The notes beneath the pieces were generated by a model, which searched no databases, was not told where the DNA came from, and worked only from the letters and a program-made list of their open reading frames with translations. From Smithella sp. ME-1 (GTDB lineage Bacteria; Desulfobacterota; Syntrophia; Syntrophales; Smithellaceae), in assembly GCA_000495415.1 (NCBI GenBank), contig AWGX01000394.1, forward strand, positions 1 to 7,295: DNA of 7,295 nt. The letters are read 5' to 3'. Position numbers and translations under genes: made by a program. Of this stretch, positions 1-7,169 are shown one piece after another (within the stretch, counting starts at the first letter, position 1; each line of letters starts with the position of its first letter).

Positions 1-26
1 AGTCGAATTAATGACACTCGCTGATA

Positions 27-64
27 GTGAACCAAGCTGAACTATAGTGAAGTGTAAGGTGAAC
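27..64. repeat. Helically phased TGAA hexamers
   Basis: Four related hexamers occur in a row: GTGAAC at 27, CTGAAC at 37, GTGAAG at 47 and GTGAAC at 59, with spacings of 10, 10 and 12 bases. ATAGTGAA is also repeated exactly at 24-31 and 44-51. One-turn spacing puts the motifs on one face of the helix, which would suit a cooperative DNA-binding protein. They may equally be internal subrepeats of the palindromic element that overlaps them. Confidence 0.35.
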
Positions 65-85
65 GATGCCAGGCGCGTAGCGCCG

Positions 86-94
86 TGGTATAAT
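86..94 (+). promoter_or_regulatory. Possible extended -10 promoter upstream of plsC
   Basis: TGGTATAAT is a perfect TATAAT hexamer (89-94) preceded by the TG extension typical of extended -10 sigma-70 promoters. No good -35 element lies 16-18 bases upstream, where the sequence is close to ATGCCA. Initiation near 100-102 would give plsC a leader of about 140 bases containing the hairpins at 142-160 and 172-185. The box lies inside the repeat-like region, so chance is a real alternative. Confidence 0.3.
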
Positions 95-141
95 GAGCCC
101 CGATTCATCGTGACGAAAGTTGAAACGCAAATGTAATTACC

Positions 142-160
142 CTGTATGCAAAGCATACAG
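142..160. other. Perfect 8-bp hairpin in plsC leader
   Basis: CTGTATGC (142-149) and GCATACAG (153-160) are perfectly complementary around an AAA loop. No T-run follows, so this is not a typical intrinsic terminator. It could be a leader RNA structure, a dimeric protein operator or part of the intergenic repeat cluster. Confidence 0.4.
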
Positions 161-171
161 CGTTATACAAG

Positions 172-185
172 CCCGATAGATCGGG
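172..185. other. Small CCCGAT/ATCGGG dyad
   Basis: CCCGAT (172-177) and ATCGGG (180-185) form a dyad, foldable as a 5-bp stem with a TAGA loop. A degenerate relative, CCCGATTCATCG, lies at 99-110, so the motif appears twice in the plsC upstream region. No following T-run is seen. Its role is unknown; it may be an operator or a module of the local repeat. Confidence 0.35.
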
Positions 186-221
186 ATTGGGAATTATCCT
201 GCACGACAAAAATAATTTCAC

Positions 222-227
222 TAAGGA
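222..227 (+). promoter_or_regulatory. Ribosome binding site of plsC
   Basis: TAAGGA is the only Shine-Dalgarno-like sequence before the gene. It lies 12 bases before ATG 240 and 9 before TTG 237. Both spacings are workable, so it does not decide between the two adjacent start codons. Confidence 0.5.
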
Positions 228-239
228 TAAATACGTTTG

Positions 240-992
240 ATGCTTTACTCTGTGCTATTATTGACTTTAGGACTGTTTATAACTGTATTTATGTGCTCCT
301 GGTCCATAGTTTTTTCAATCTTCTCTGATTCAGACAATAAAGTTCACAAAGTAGCAAGTTTGTGGGCGAAAATTTTACTTCTAATCTGCAATATAAAAGT
401 TAAAGTAATCGGCAAAGAAAATCTTTTACTTGATAAGCCACAAATTTTTATGGCAAATCATCAAAGTGATTTCGATATTTTAATTGCCCTGGCTTACATC
501 CCTGTGCAATTCCGCTGGATTGCCAAAAAAGAGTTATTTAGCATTCCCATATTCGGCACGGTAATGAGAATCGCCGGATACATTGGAATCGACCGGAAAA
601 ATCTAAAAGAAGCAATAAAAAATATTGATAAAGCCGTTTTGCAAATATGGAATGGAAAATCAATTATGACTTTCCCGGAAGACATAAGAAGCCGCGGTGG
701 TGAAATCAAACCTTTTAAACAAGGCGCTTTCTATCTCGCCATTGAATCAGGGGCACCTGTTGTACCGGTTTCTATTATCGGCAGCGACTCAATCATGCCC
801 CAAAAATCACTAAAAATAGTTCCCCGTCAAATAAAGCTGGTCATCGGCAAACCAGTCGAAGTAAAAAAATTTAACATTGAAAGCCGTCTTGAGTTGATGG
901 AAAAGGTCAGGGATACAATAATAAAAAATTATAATTACTGGCAGAATACGGAAAATTTAGGAATTAAACTTCTGGGAAGCGAGACTACTTGA
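240..992 (+). CDS. plsC: 1-acyl-sn-glycerol-3-phosphate acyltransferase (PlsC family)
   Basis: This 250-residue protein belongs to the PlsC/LPLAT acyltransferases. The family transfers an acyl chain to lysophosphatidic acid at the inner membrane to make phosphatidic acid, the precursor of membrane phospholipids. Residues 1-30 are a hydrophobic anchor. Motif I is NHQSDFD at 73-79, with the catalytic His74-Asp79 pair of HX4D. Motif II is seen as GYIGIDR (113-119). Motif III is FPEDIRSR (145-152), which keeps Glu and Arg but has Asp-Ile where the family usually has Gly-Thr. Motif IV is VPVSIIG (175-181). Length is normal. ATG 240 is chosen; TTG 237, immediately before it in frame, is the alternative and adds one residue. 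The stop overlaps the uppP start, so the two are probably one operon. The acyltransferase family is certain; the exact acceptor (lysophosphatidate or another lysolipid) is inferred. Confidence 0.9.
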   Translation: MLYSVLLLTLGLFITVFMCSWSIVFSIFSDSDNKVHKVASLWAKILLLICNIKVKVIGKENLLLDKPQIFMANHQSDFDILIALAYIPVQFRWIAKKELFSIPIFGTVMRIAGYIGIDRKNLKEAIKNIDKAVLQIWNGKSIMTFPEDIRSRGGEIKPFKQGAFYLAIESGAPVVPVSIIGSDSIMPQKSLKIVPRQIKLVIGKPVEVKKFNIESRLELMEKVRDTIIKNYNYWQNTENLGIKLLGSETT

Positions 993-1804
993 ACCTTTCA
1001 AACGCTATAATTCTGGGAATCGTTCAAGGTTTAACCGAACTTTTTCCTGTAAGCAGCTCCGCTCATCTGGTTATAATCCAGAGTTTTATGCCTGATTTCC
1101 ATCAACCGGGAGTTGCATTCGACGCGATTTTACATTTAGGCACGCTGTTTGCCGTTGTTTTTTATTTCCGCGTTGATATATGGAACATGATCAAAGCTCT
1201 TTTGCCAAACCAGTCTGCAACGCTTTGCGATAAGAAAGAAATTATCCACCGAAGAAAGCTCGTTATTTTTTTAATTATCGGCACCATACCGGCTGCCTGC
1301 TTCGGTTTCTTTTTTAGAGAAAATATTCACAACGTTTTCGAATCAGCGAAAACTGCAGCATTTTTTTTAATCATTACAGGATTTTTATTGTTTTTCTCCG
1401 ATAAAGTCAAAAATGCCAATCGTCACGAAAAAGATATGAATCTTGCCGACAGTATTTTGATAGGGTTCGCCCAGGCTGCAGCCCTTTTACCGGGGATTTC
1501 CCGTTCCGGCGCTACTATAACTGCCGGTATTTTCCGCAATTTTAACCGGACATCGGCGGCACGGTTTTCATTTCTGCTTTCCCTGCCTGCCATTACCGGA
1601 GCCGTGATTCTGGAATCTCAATACTTCATTCAAATTGCATATTCGGAAATCTGGTTATACTTTGTCGGTTTTATCTGTTCCATGATAGCAGGTTTTGTCT
1701 CCCTCAAGTTCTTTTTTCTTGTCATCCGCGAAGCACGCTTAAAATTCTTTGCTTTTTATTGCTGGTTCTTCGGATTGTTCACTTTGCTTGTTCTCAATAA
1801 ATAG
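989..1804 (+). CDS. uppP: Undecaprenyl-diphosphatase UppP (BacA family)
   Basis: UppP is an integral membrane phosphatase. It converts undecaprenyl diphosphate to undecaprenyl phosphate, recycling the lipid carrier for peptidoglycan, O-antigen and other surface polymers; in several bacteria its level sets bacitracin resistance. The protein has 271 residues, the usual length. The N-terminal signature QGLTELFPVSSSAH (13-26) supplies the (E/Q)XXXE motif (Gln13, Glu17) and conserved His26. The second signature PGISRSGAT (168-176) carries the catalytic Arg172. About eight hydrophobic segments are visible, with strongly hydrophobic stretches near 92-108, 122-137, 190-215 and 221-246. The TTG start is chosen because the family signature begins at the expected distance and no earlier start exists; a weak GGGAAG lies 9 bases upstream. 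TTGA is shared with the plsC stop, pointing to translational coupling. The identification is secure. Confidence 0.96.
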   Translation: MNLSNAIILGIVQGLTELFPVSSSAHLVIIQSFMPDFHQPGVAFDAILHLGTLFAVVFYFRVDIWNMIKALLPNQSATLCDKKEIIHRRKLVIFLIIGTIPAACFGFFFRENIHNVFESAKTAAFFLIITGFLLFFSDKVKNANRHEKDMNLADSILIGFAQAAALLPGISRSGATITAGIFRNFNRTSAARFSFLLSLPAITGAVILESQYFIQIAYSEIWLYFVGFICSMIAGFVSLKFFFLVIREARLKFFAFYCWFFGLFTLLVLNK

Positions 1805-1994
1805 AAAAGTTACTAAAAAACAGGTTATCAAAAAACTAAACTGATAATATTTTGTCAATAAATTTATCTTGAATTAATCAATAAATTATTAAATACTAAA
1901 ACATATATTACAAGACAAAGGCAGATGCTCAATTTTTATAATCATATCGGTAGTTTTATTTAAAAAAGCAGTTATTATTATAAAGATATAAATA
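1805..1994. other. A+T-rich spacer between uppP and the giant signalling gene
   Basis: This 190-base spacer is strongly A+T-rich and has no credible reading frame. Possible promoter hexamers include TTGTCA at 1852-1857, followed 17 bases later by TAATCA, but in such A+T-rich sequence these matches are weak. The size and composition suggest that the downstream gene has its own promoter. No good Shine-Dalgarno sequence precedes ATG 1995; only A-rich sequence with AAAGAT is seen. Confidence 0.4.
1825..1853 (+). terminator. Weak terminator-like hairpin after uppP
   Basis: TTATCA (1825-1830) pairs with TGATAA (1842-1847) around an 11-base A-rich loop and is followed by TATTTT. It lies about 20 bases after the uppP stop, in the right place for an operon end. 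The stem is short and almost all A/T, so it would be weak. Confidence 0.25.
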
Positions 1995-4900
1995 ATGGAA
2001 AAATTTGCCGACTACATTCTAAACGAAAAACTACACGAAACCAGGAATTCAATTGTTTACCGTGGTCATAAAGAAAATGAAACCCGGCCTTTGATCATTA
2101 AAGTACTGAAGACAGCGTATCCGACACCTTCAGAAATTGCCCGGTTCAAGCAGGAATATAATCTTGTAAAAGAACTTAATATACAAAACATCATCAAAAT
2201 ATTCGATCTTGTTGAGCATGAAAACAAATATGCTATAATTGAGGAAGACTTCGGCGGCATATCACTTAAAGAGACTTTTCGGAAAGAAAAAATCGCATTA
2301 AAATCATTTTTGAAGATTTCATCAAAAGTATCCGAGACTCTGGGATTGATTCACAAAAAGAATATTATCCATATGGATATAAAGCCCGATAATATTCTGA
2401 TGAATCCGGAAAAGGAAGAAGTCAAGATAACCGACTTCGGTATTTCTACTGTATTAACGCATGCCAATGAAGAGCTTTATAATCCCGATGTTATCGAGGG
2501 AACACTATCATATATGTCTCCCGAACAAACCGGCAGGATGAACAGGGGCATCGATTATCGTACAGACATATACTCCCTGGGCGTAACCTTTTATGAAATG
2601 TTGACAGGAGAGGTCCCTTTTAAATCAAAGGACCCGATGGAACTGATCCATTCTCACATTGCCCGTCAGCCTTTGCCTCCGACCGATCTGAATCATTCCG
2701 TTCCGCCGGTATTATCTTCCATTATTCTAAAGATGTTGTCGAAAAATCCGGAGGAGAGATATCAGAACTGTCTGGGATTAATGGCGGATATAGAAGAATG
2801 TCTGAATCAGCTGAATCAAAAAGGCAGGATTGATGATTTTCCTATAGCTGCAAAAGATATTTCCATACGATTTAACATTCCCCGCCGCCTTGTAGATCGT
2901 GATAACGAACGAATTGAATTAATGAGATGCTTTGAGCGGACATGCAAGGGCTTAAGTGAGATGATGCTTGTAACGGGCCAGCCGGGAATCGGTAAATCCG
3001 CTCTGGTCAACGAAATTTATAAACCGATCATAGCTAAAAAAGGTTATTTCATTTTCGGCAAATACGACCAGTTTAGAAAGGACGTTCCTTACAGCGCTAT
3101 TATTCAGTCTTTTCAGGGGCTCATAAGACAGATACTTTCCGAGAGTGAGGAAAGAATAAAATCATGGAGGAAGAAACTTCTTGCCGCTCTGGGACCCAAC
3201 GGAAAAGTTATCACCGATGTAATACCGGAACTGGAACTCGTCATTCATAAACAGCCCGACTTGCCGTCTCTTGGTCCGGAAGAATCAATGAACAGATTCA
3301 ACCTGGTGTTTCAAAATTTTGTCAATGTTTTTCTGACAGAAGAACACCCCGTAGCGCTTTTTCTGGATGACCTTCAGTGGGCCGATCAGGCGAGCTTAAA
3401 ATTCCTGGAAAACTTAATGACAACTTATGAAACAAAATATTTGTTTCTGATAGGAGCATACAGAGATAACGAAACGAATGAAGCCCACCCGCTTACTCTC
3501 ACACTTAATAAAATACGCAAGAAAGGAAGAAAGATAAACAACATAGCTCTCGGTCCTCTGGATGTGGACAGTATTAACCTGATAATTATGAATGTTCTCT
3601 TGTGTGACGCTGAAAGATCCCTGCCCCTTGCCGAGCTTATCAATAAAAAAACTGCCGGTAATCCGTTCTTTGTTATACAGTTTTTGAAAAACGTTTATGA
3701 TAATCACCTCCTGGAACTTAATCCCAAAACAGGATGGGAATGGGATATAAATAAGATCAGGGAAATGCAGGTGACTGAAAATGTCATAGAATTGATGGCG
3801 GAAAAAATTTCCCATTTCCCGAAAAGAACCCAGGAAATATTGAAAATATGTGCCTGTATCGGAAACAGATTTGACCTTGAATCATTGTCTGTTGTTTCCG
3901 GAAAAACAATCGACGAAACTCTTGCCGATCTCACCTCTGCGCTTCAGGAGGATATGATCAGTTTTCATGGAAACATCTATAAGTTCCACCATGACCGTAT
4001 TCAGGAAGCGGCATATTCCATGATTCCGAAAAACGAAAAGGAAGAAATGCATTATCGTATCGGCAACAATGTACTTAAAAAAACCGGCGAAAATAATCTT
4101 AACGAAAAAATATTTTATATTGTCGACCAGCTAAATCGTGGAATCAGACTCGTTAGTGAAACGGAAGAAGAAATCAGGCTGGCGAAGCTTAATCTGCAGG
4201 CGGCACAGAAATCGAAAAAATCCACAGCCTACGCTTCAGCTTCATTTTATTTAAAAACATCTATGGGACTTCTGCCTGAATACTCATGGAAAAGCCACTA
4301 CGATCTGACCTATTCCATATACAGGGAAGCTCTGGAATGCGAGTATCTCAATCTGAACTTCAGCGAGGCCGAAAAAATATTCAATATAGTGGTAAAAAAC
4401 GTAAAATCGAATATTGATAAGACCAATGTTCATACTCTGATGATCTTATTATACACAACACAGGGGAACTATGAAGACGCCCTGAGGGTTGGTATCGAAG
4501 GCATGAAAATGCTCGGCATCAGTCTGCCGAAAAAGATAAGCGACGCCAGAGTGGGACTTGAAATGCTGAAACTCAGATTAAAATTCGGCCATAGAAAGAT
4601 AGAAGATTTGATTGATCTGGAGTATTTTTCCATACCGAATAATATGGATGAAGCAAAGCAGCTCGCCACCGAATATCTGGCCAGTCATCCGTCAAAATCT
4701 TTCGATCATCCCGAACTGGAGCTTTGGGAAATGTTATCATACGCGTATCTGGCCATTCATACCGGCACGGTGGCGTTTTATGCCAATCCGAATTTATTTG
4801 CCTATATAGTAATAAACGGGGTTTACAGGCTGCTGGACTATGAAATAAATTTTGAATATTCTCCCTTTGCCTACATTGCCATGGGCTCCATTGTGGGTTC

Positions 4901-7070
4901 ATCCCTCGGTTTTTATCAGCACGGCTACAGGTTCGGGTTAACGGCGTTAAAAGTCAACGAAAAGATAGCCGATAAAAAGAACAGATGCCGGATCGAATTT
5001 GCGTTTCCGATGTTCATCCAGCACTGGAATAAACATGCCCGATACGATCTCGATTATTTTAGAAACGCATACAAGTTTGGAATAGAGAATGGTGATCTGA
5101 TTTTCAGCGGTCACAATGTTAACCTGATAGGCATGACCCGCATCATGCTGGGAGATAAGATTGACGACATCCTTGAAGAATACGGCAAATACAAAGATTT
5201 CCAGCTCGGAGGCAAAGATCCTTTTAGCGCACGTAATTACACGGAAAACACACGGATGTGCCTCTGTCTTAAGGGCCTGACTGAATGTAGAGGCAGTTTA
5301 AACGGCGATGGTTTTGATGAAGAAGAACAAGCCAACTATTATAAATCTGAAAAGAACATGCTGGGCTCCTTCTACTTCTCTCTTACCCGGATGAGAATAA
5401 ACTATCTTTTCGGCGAATTATCAAAATGCCTCAATCTCGTCTCAGATATGCAAACAATTGTTAACAAAAAAACTGCTTTGGGCAATCTGCATATACCCGA
5501 ATTCTATTTATTTCATTCACTGACGCTTACGGCATCTTATGCTGAAGCTGACTCTCTGCAAAAAACAAGATATCTAATACGTCTGCAAATCAACCAGATG
5601 AAGATGCTCAAGTGGGCGAAATCCTGTCCTGAAAACTTCCGGCACAAATATGATCTAGTAGCAGCCGAAATAATGGCCATAAAAAACCGTTACCGTGAGG
5701 CACAGAAACTATATCACGCTGCCATTGAAGGTGCGCATCAGAACGGATATCTGCATATCGAAGCCATTGCCTGCGAACGCCTGGCGCTTCTTTACCTCAA
5801 TGACTCATGTAAGGATGAAGCCGGATTTTTCATGCAGAAGGCACACAAATGCTATCTATCGTGGGGAGCTTCGGCAAAGGCCAAAGAACTGGAGGAAAAA
5901 TATGTAGCTCTTATACCTCGCGAGCAAAGGCAGCAATTCACGGGAACCATAACTACGAGTGATTTAACAGGATCATTAACCATTAGCAGTTCTTCGGGAT
6001 ATTTAACCATGAGCGGAGCCACTGAAACCACAGGTAGTACAAAACTGCTCGACTTGTCCACGGCCATGAAAGTTTCCCAGATCATTTCCAGCGAAATTGT
6101 GCTGGACCGTCTCTTGCAGAAGCTCATGCATGAATCCATTACCAATGCCGGCGCTCAGTGCGGTTATCTTATTCTGGAATCTGATGGTGAGCTGACCATT
6201 GAAGCCAGTGAAGATATCGATAAAAACGAATCTGTGGTTATGCAATCCATGCCGCTAAAGGATTGCTCCGAAATCTGCCGTTCTATCGTCAATTATGTAT
6301 ATAACAGCGGAGAAGACATCGTTCTCGGCAATGCGACGAAAGAAGGCCTATTCACCAGTGATCCGTATATCATACGTGTACAGTGCAAGTCCATTCTCTG
6401 TACTCCCATTATGAGTAAAGGCAAAATATCGGGAATCCTCTACATGGAAAATAACCTGAGTGAGAATGCCTTTACTCCTGAACGCCTGGGAATTCTAAGG
6501 AGCTTTTCCGTTCAGGCCGCGATATCCATTGAGAATGCGAGGCTTTTTGAACTGGCTACCACAGACGGCCTGACCAAACTTTATGTACACCGTTACTTCC
6601 AACTTCTTCTGGATCAGGAAATAAAACGCTCCATTCGTTACAACAAACAATTTTCCATCATCATGATGGACATCGATAATTTTAAAAATTTCAATGATAC
6701 CTATGGTCATCAGCTTGGCGACAAGGTGCTGAGGGACGTAGCGAGCACCGTCAAAAAGACCTTGCGCGCGGAGGACATTACAGCGCGCTATGGTGGCGAG
6801 GAATTCGTTGTTATCCTGCCTGAAACAAATGACCGGCAGGCCATGACCGTAGCTGAAAAAATTCGCGCAAACGTGGCTGATCTTGAGATTCCTTATGAAT
6901 CGAAAAAACTTCATGTAACTATCAGTCTGGGAGTATCTACCTTTCCGGAAAGTGCCGATGAAAAGGAAACGCTTATCCACGCGGCAGATGATGCTCTTTA
7001 CGTATCGAAACATAGAGGAAAGAATTGTGTAAGTCTTTATGAAAAGAAACCCATGCCGGCAGAAGACTAG
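1995..7070 (+). CDS. Hybrid Ser/Thr kinase-like/AAA_16 ATPase/TPR-like/GAF/GGDEF diguanylate cyclase
   Basis: This 1691-residue protein, probably cytoplasmic, has no signal peptide or clear membrane segment. Residues 6-270 are a protein kinase fold: Lys36, Glu54, HMDIKPDN 126-133 (Met replaces the usual Arg), DFG 147-149, SPE 175-177, and a glycine-poor nucleotide loop (12-24). Residues 297-600 are an AAA_16-type NTPase with Walker A GQPGIGKS 328-335 and Walker B LFLDDLQWAD 455-464. The motif KFHHDRIQEAAY (663-674) follows, then a TPR-like helical region to about 1310. A Ser/Thr/Gly-rich linker (1316-1349) precedes GAF (1366-1515) and GGDEF (1521-1684). The cyclase keeps Asp1559, Asn1567, Asp1576 and GGEEF 1600-1604, with I-site RAED 1591-1594, so it should make c-di-GMP from two GTP and be product-inhibited. 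The N-terminal 1300 residues or so resemble cyanobacterial Hstk proteins, which end in a histidine kinase. ATG 1995 fits the kinase N-terminus despite the poor ribosome site. The stimulus and kinase substrate are unknown. Confidence 0.93.
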   Translation: MEKFADYILNEKLHETRNSIVYRGHKENETRPLIIKVLKTAYPTPSEIARFKQEYNLVKELNIQNIIKIFDLVEHENKYAIIEEDFGGISLKETFRKEKIALKSFLKISSKVSETLGLIHKKNIIHMDIKPDNILMNPEKEEVKITDFGISTVLTHANEELYNPDVIEGTLSYMSPEQTGRMNRGIDYRTDIYSLGVTFYEMLTGEVPFKSKDPMELIHSHIARQPLPPTDLNHSVPPVLSSIILKMLSKNPEERYQNCLGLMADIEECLNQLNQKGRIDDFPIAAKDISIRFNIPRRLVDRDNERIELMRCFERTCKGLSEMMLVTGQPGIGKSALVNEIYKPIIAKKGYFIFGKYDQFRKDVPYSAIIQSFQGLIRQILSESEERIKSWRKKLLAALGPNGKVITDVIPELELVIHKQPDLPSLGPEESMNRFNLVFQNFVNVFLTEEHPVALFLDDLQWADQASLKFLENLMTTYETKYLFLIGAYRDNETNEAHPLTLTLNKIRKKGRKINNIALGPLDVDSINLIIMNVLLCDAERSLPLAELINKKTAGNPFFVIQFLKNVYDNHLLELNPKTGWEWDINKIREMQVTENVIELMAEKISHFPKRTQEILKICACIGNRFDLESLSVVSGKTIDETLADLTSALQEDMISFHGNIYKFHHDRIQEAAYSMIPKNEKEEMHYRIGNNVLKKTGENNLNEKIFYIVDQLNRGIRLVSETEEEIRLAKLNLQAAQKSKKSTAYASASFYLKTSMGLLPEYSWKSHYDLTYSIYREALECEYLNLNFSEAEKIFNIVVKNVKSNIDKTNVHTLMILLYTTQGNYEDALRVGIEGMKMLGISLPKKISDARVGLEMLKLRLKFGHRKIEDLIDLEYFSIPNNMDEAKQLATEYLASHPSKSFDHPELELWEMLSYAYLAIHTGTVAFYANPNLFAYIVINGVYRLLDYEINFEYSPFAYIAMGSIVGSSLGFYQHGYRFGLTALKVNEKIADKKNRCRIEFAFPMFIQHWNKHARYDLDYFRNAYKFGIENGDLIFSGHNVNLIGMTRIMLGDKIDDILEEYGKYKDFQLGGKDPFSARNYTENTRMCLCLKGLTECRGSLNGDGFDEEEQANYYKSEKNMLGSFYFSLTRMRINYLFGELSKCLNLVSDMQTIVNKKTALGNLHIPEFYLFHSLTLTASYAEADSLQKTRYLIRLQINQMKMLKWAKSCPENFRHKYDLVAAEIMAIKNRYREAQKLYHAAIEGAHQNGYLHIEAIACERLALLYLNDSCKDEAGFFMQKAHKCYLSWGASAKAKELEEKYVALIPREQRQQFTGTITTSDLTGSLTISSSSGYLTMSGATETTGSTKLLDLSTAMKVSQIISSEIVLDRLLQKLMHESITNAGAQCGYLILESDGELTIEASEDIDKNESVVMQSMPLKDCSEICRSIVNYVYNSGEDIVLGNATKEGLFTSDPYIIRVQCKSILCTPIMSKGKISGILYMENNLSENAFTPERLGILRSFSVQAAISIENARLFELATTDGLTKLYVHRYFQLLLDQEIKRSIRYNKQFSIIMMDIDNFKNFNDTYGHQLGDKVLRDVASTVKKTLRAEDITARYGGEEFVVILPETNDRQAMTVAEKIRANVADLEIPYESKKLHVTISLGVSTFPESADEKETLIHAADDALYVSKHRGKNCVSLYEKKPMPAED

Positions 7071-7125
7071 AAACACAAAAACTAAAAATACCCCCGTCAA
7101 AAGCCGGATGTATTCTTCGTCACAC

Positions 7126-7169
7126 TTGTCAAATCGTCTTTTTTCTGAAATAATTCTTGATGTTGACAA
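7126..7169. other. Imperfect inverted repeat downstream of the giant gene
   Basis: TTGTCAAATC (7126-7135) pairs with GATGTTGACAA (7159-7169) as a 10-bp stem with one bulged G and a 23-base loop. A T6 run lies in the loop (7139-7144), and the A+T-rich sequence ATTATTATTTT follows the stem. It lies 55 bases after the stop and could help terminate transcription, or serve as an operator for the -35 element inside its right arm. It is not a classic G+C-rich terminator. Confidence 0.25.

Larger units (their letters stand above)
27..112 (-). repeat. Modular palindromic intergenic repeat, left copy
   Basis: Read on the - strand, this stretch holds three modules in order. The first is a small dyad, CGATGAATCG (101-110). 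The second is a segment reading GGCTCATTATACC. The third is a strong hairpin, GGCGC-TAC-GCGCC (72-84), extended by CCA/TGG with one bulged G at 85. After the hairpin comes ATCGTTCACCTTAC (54-67), which matches 12 of 14 bases at 7277-7290 on the + strand, where it also follows a short G+C-rich hairpin. The same order of modules at both window ends suggests two diverged, inverted copies of one dispersed intergenic element. No transposase or reading frame accompanies it. The boundaries and the family are not known. Confidence 0.45.

Noticed and set aside
1..140. Possible end of a group II intron or other structured RNA
   Set aside because: Repeated TGAA motifs and hairpins gave this impression, but no domain V-like hairpin, intron boundary or reverse transcriptase is visible. 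The match to the right-end repeat is a better explanation.
146..328. 60-codon + strand frame starting within the 142-160 hairpin
   Set aside because: It overlaps the start of plsC in another frame, has no ribosome site and no recognisable protein features.
3414..3815. 133-codon - strand frame inside the ATPase region
   Set aside because: It lies wholly within the giant gene and has no start context or family resemblance, so it is a shadow frame.
4573..4902. 109-codon - strand frame in the helical region
   Set aside because: It is antisense to a continuous coding frame that matches the Hstk-like family on both sides, with no independent support.
1995..7070. Possible assembly fusion or frameshift joining two genes
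   Set aside because: The frame is open throughout, and the domain order through the linker into GAF follows the known family arrangement, so a genuine single gene is more likely.
6495..7169. 224-codon - strand frame opposite the GGDEF region
   Set aside because: It is antisense to a highly conserved domain, and its composition looks like mirrored codons with no motif. The + strand frame fully explains this stretch.
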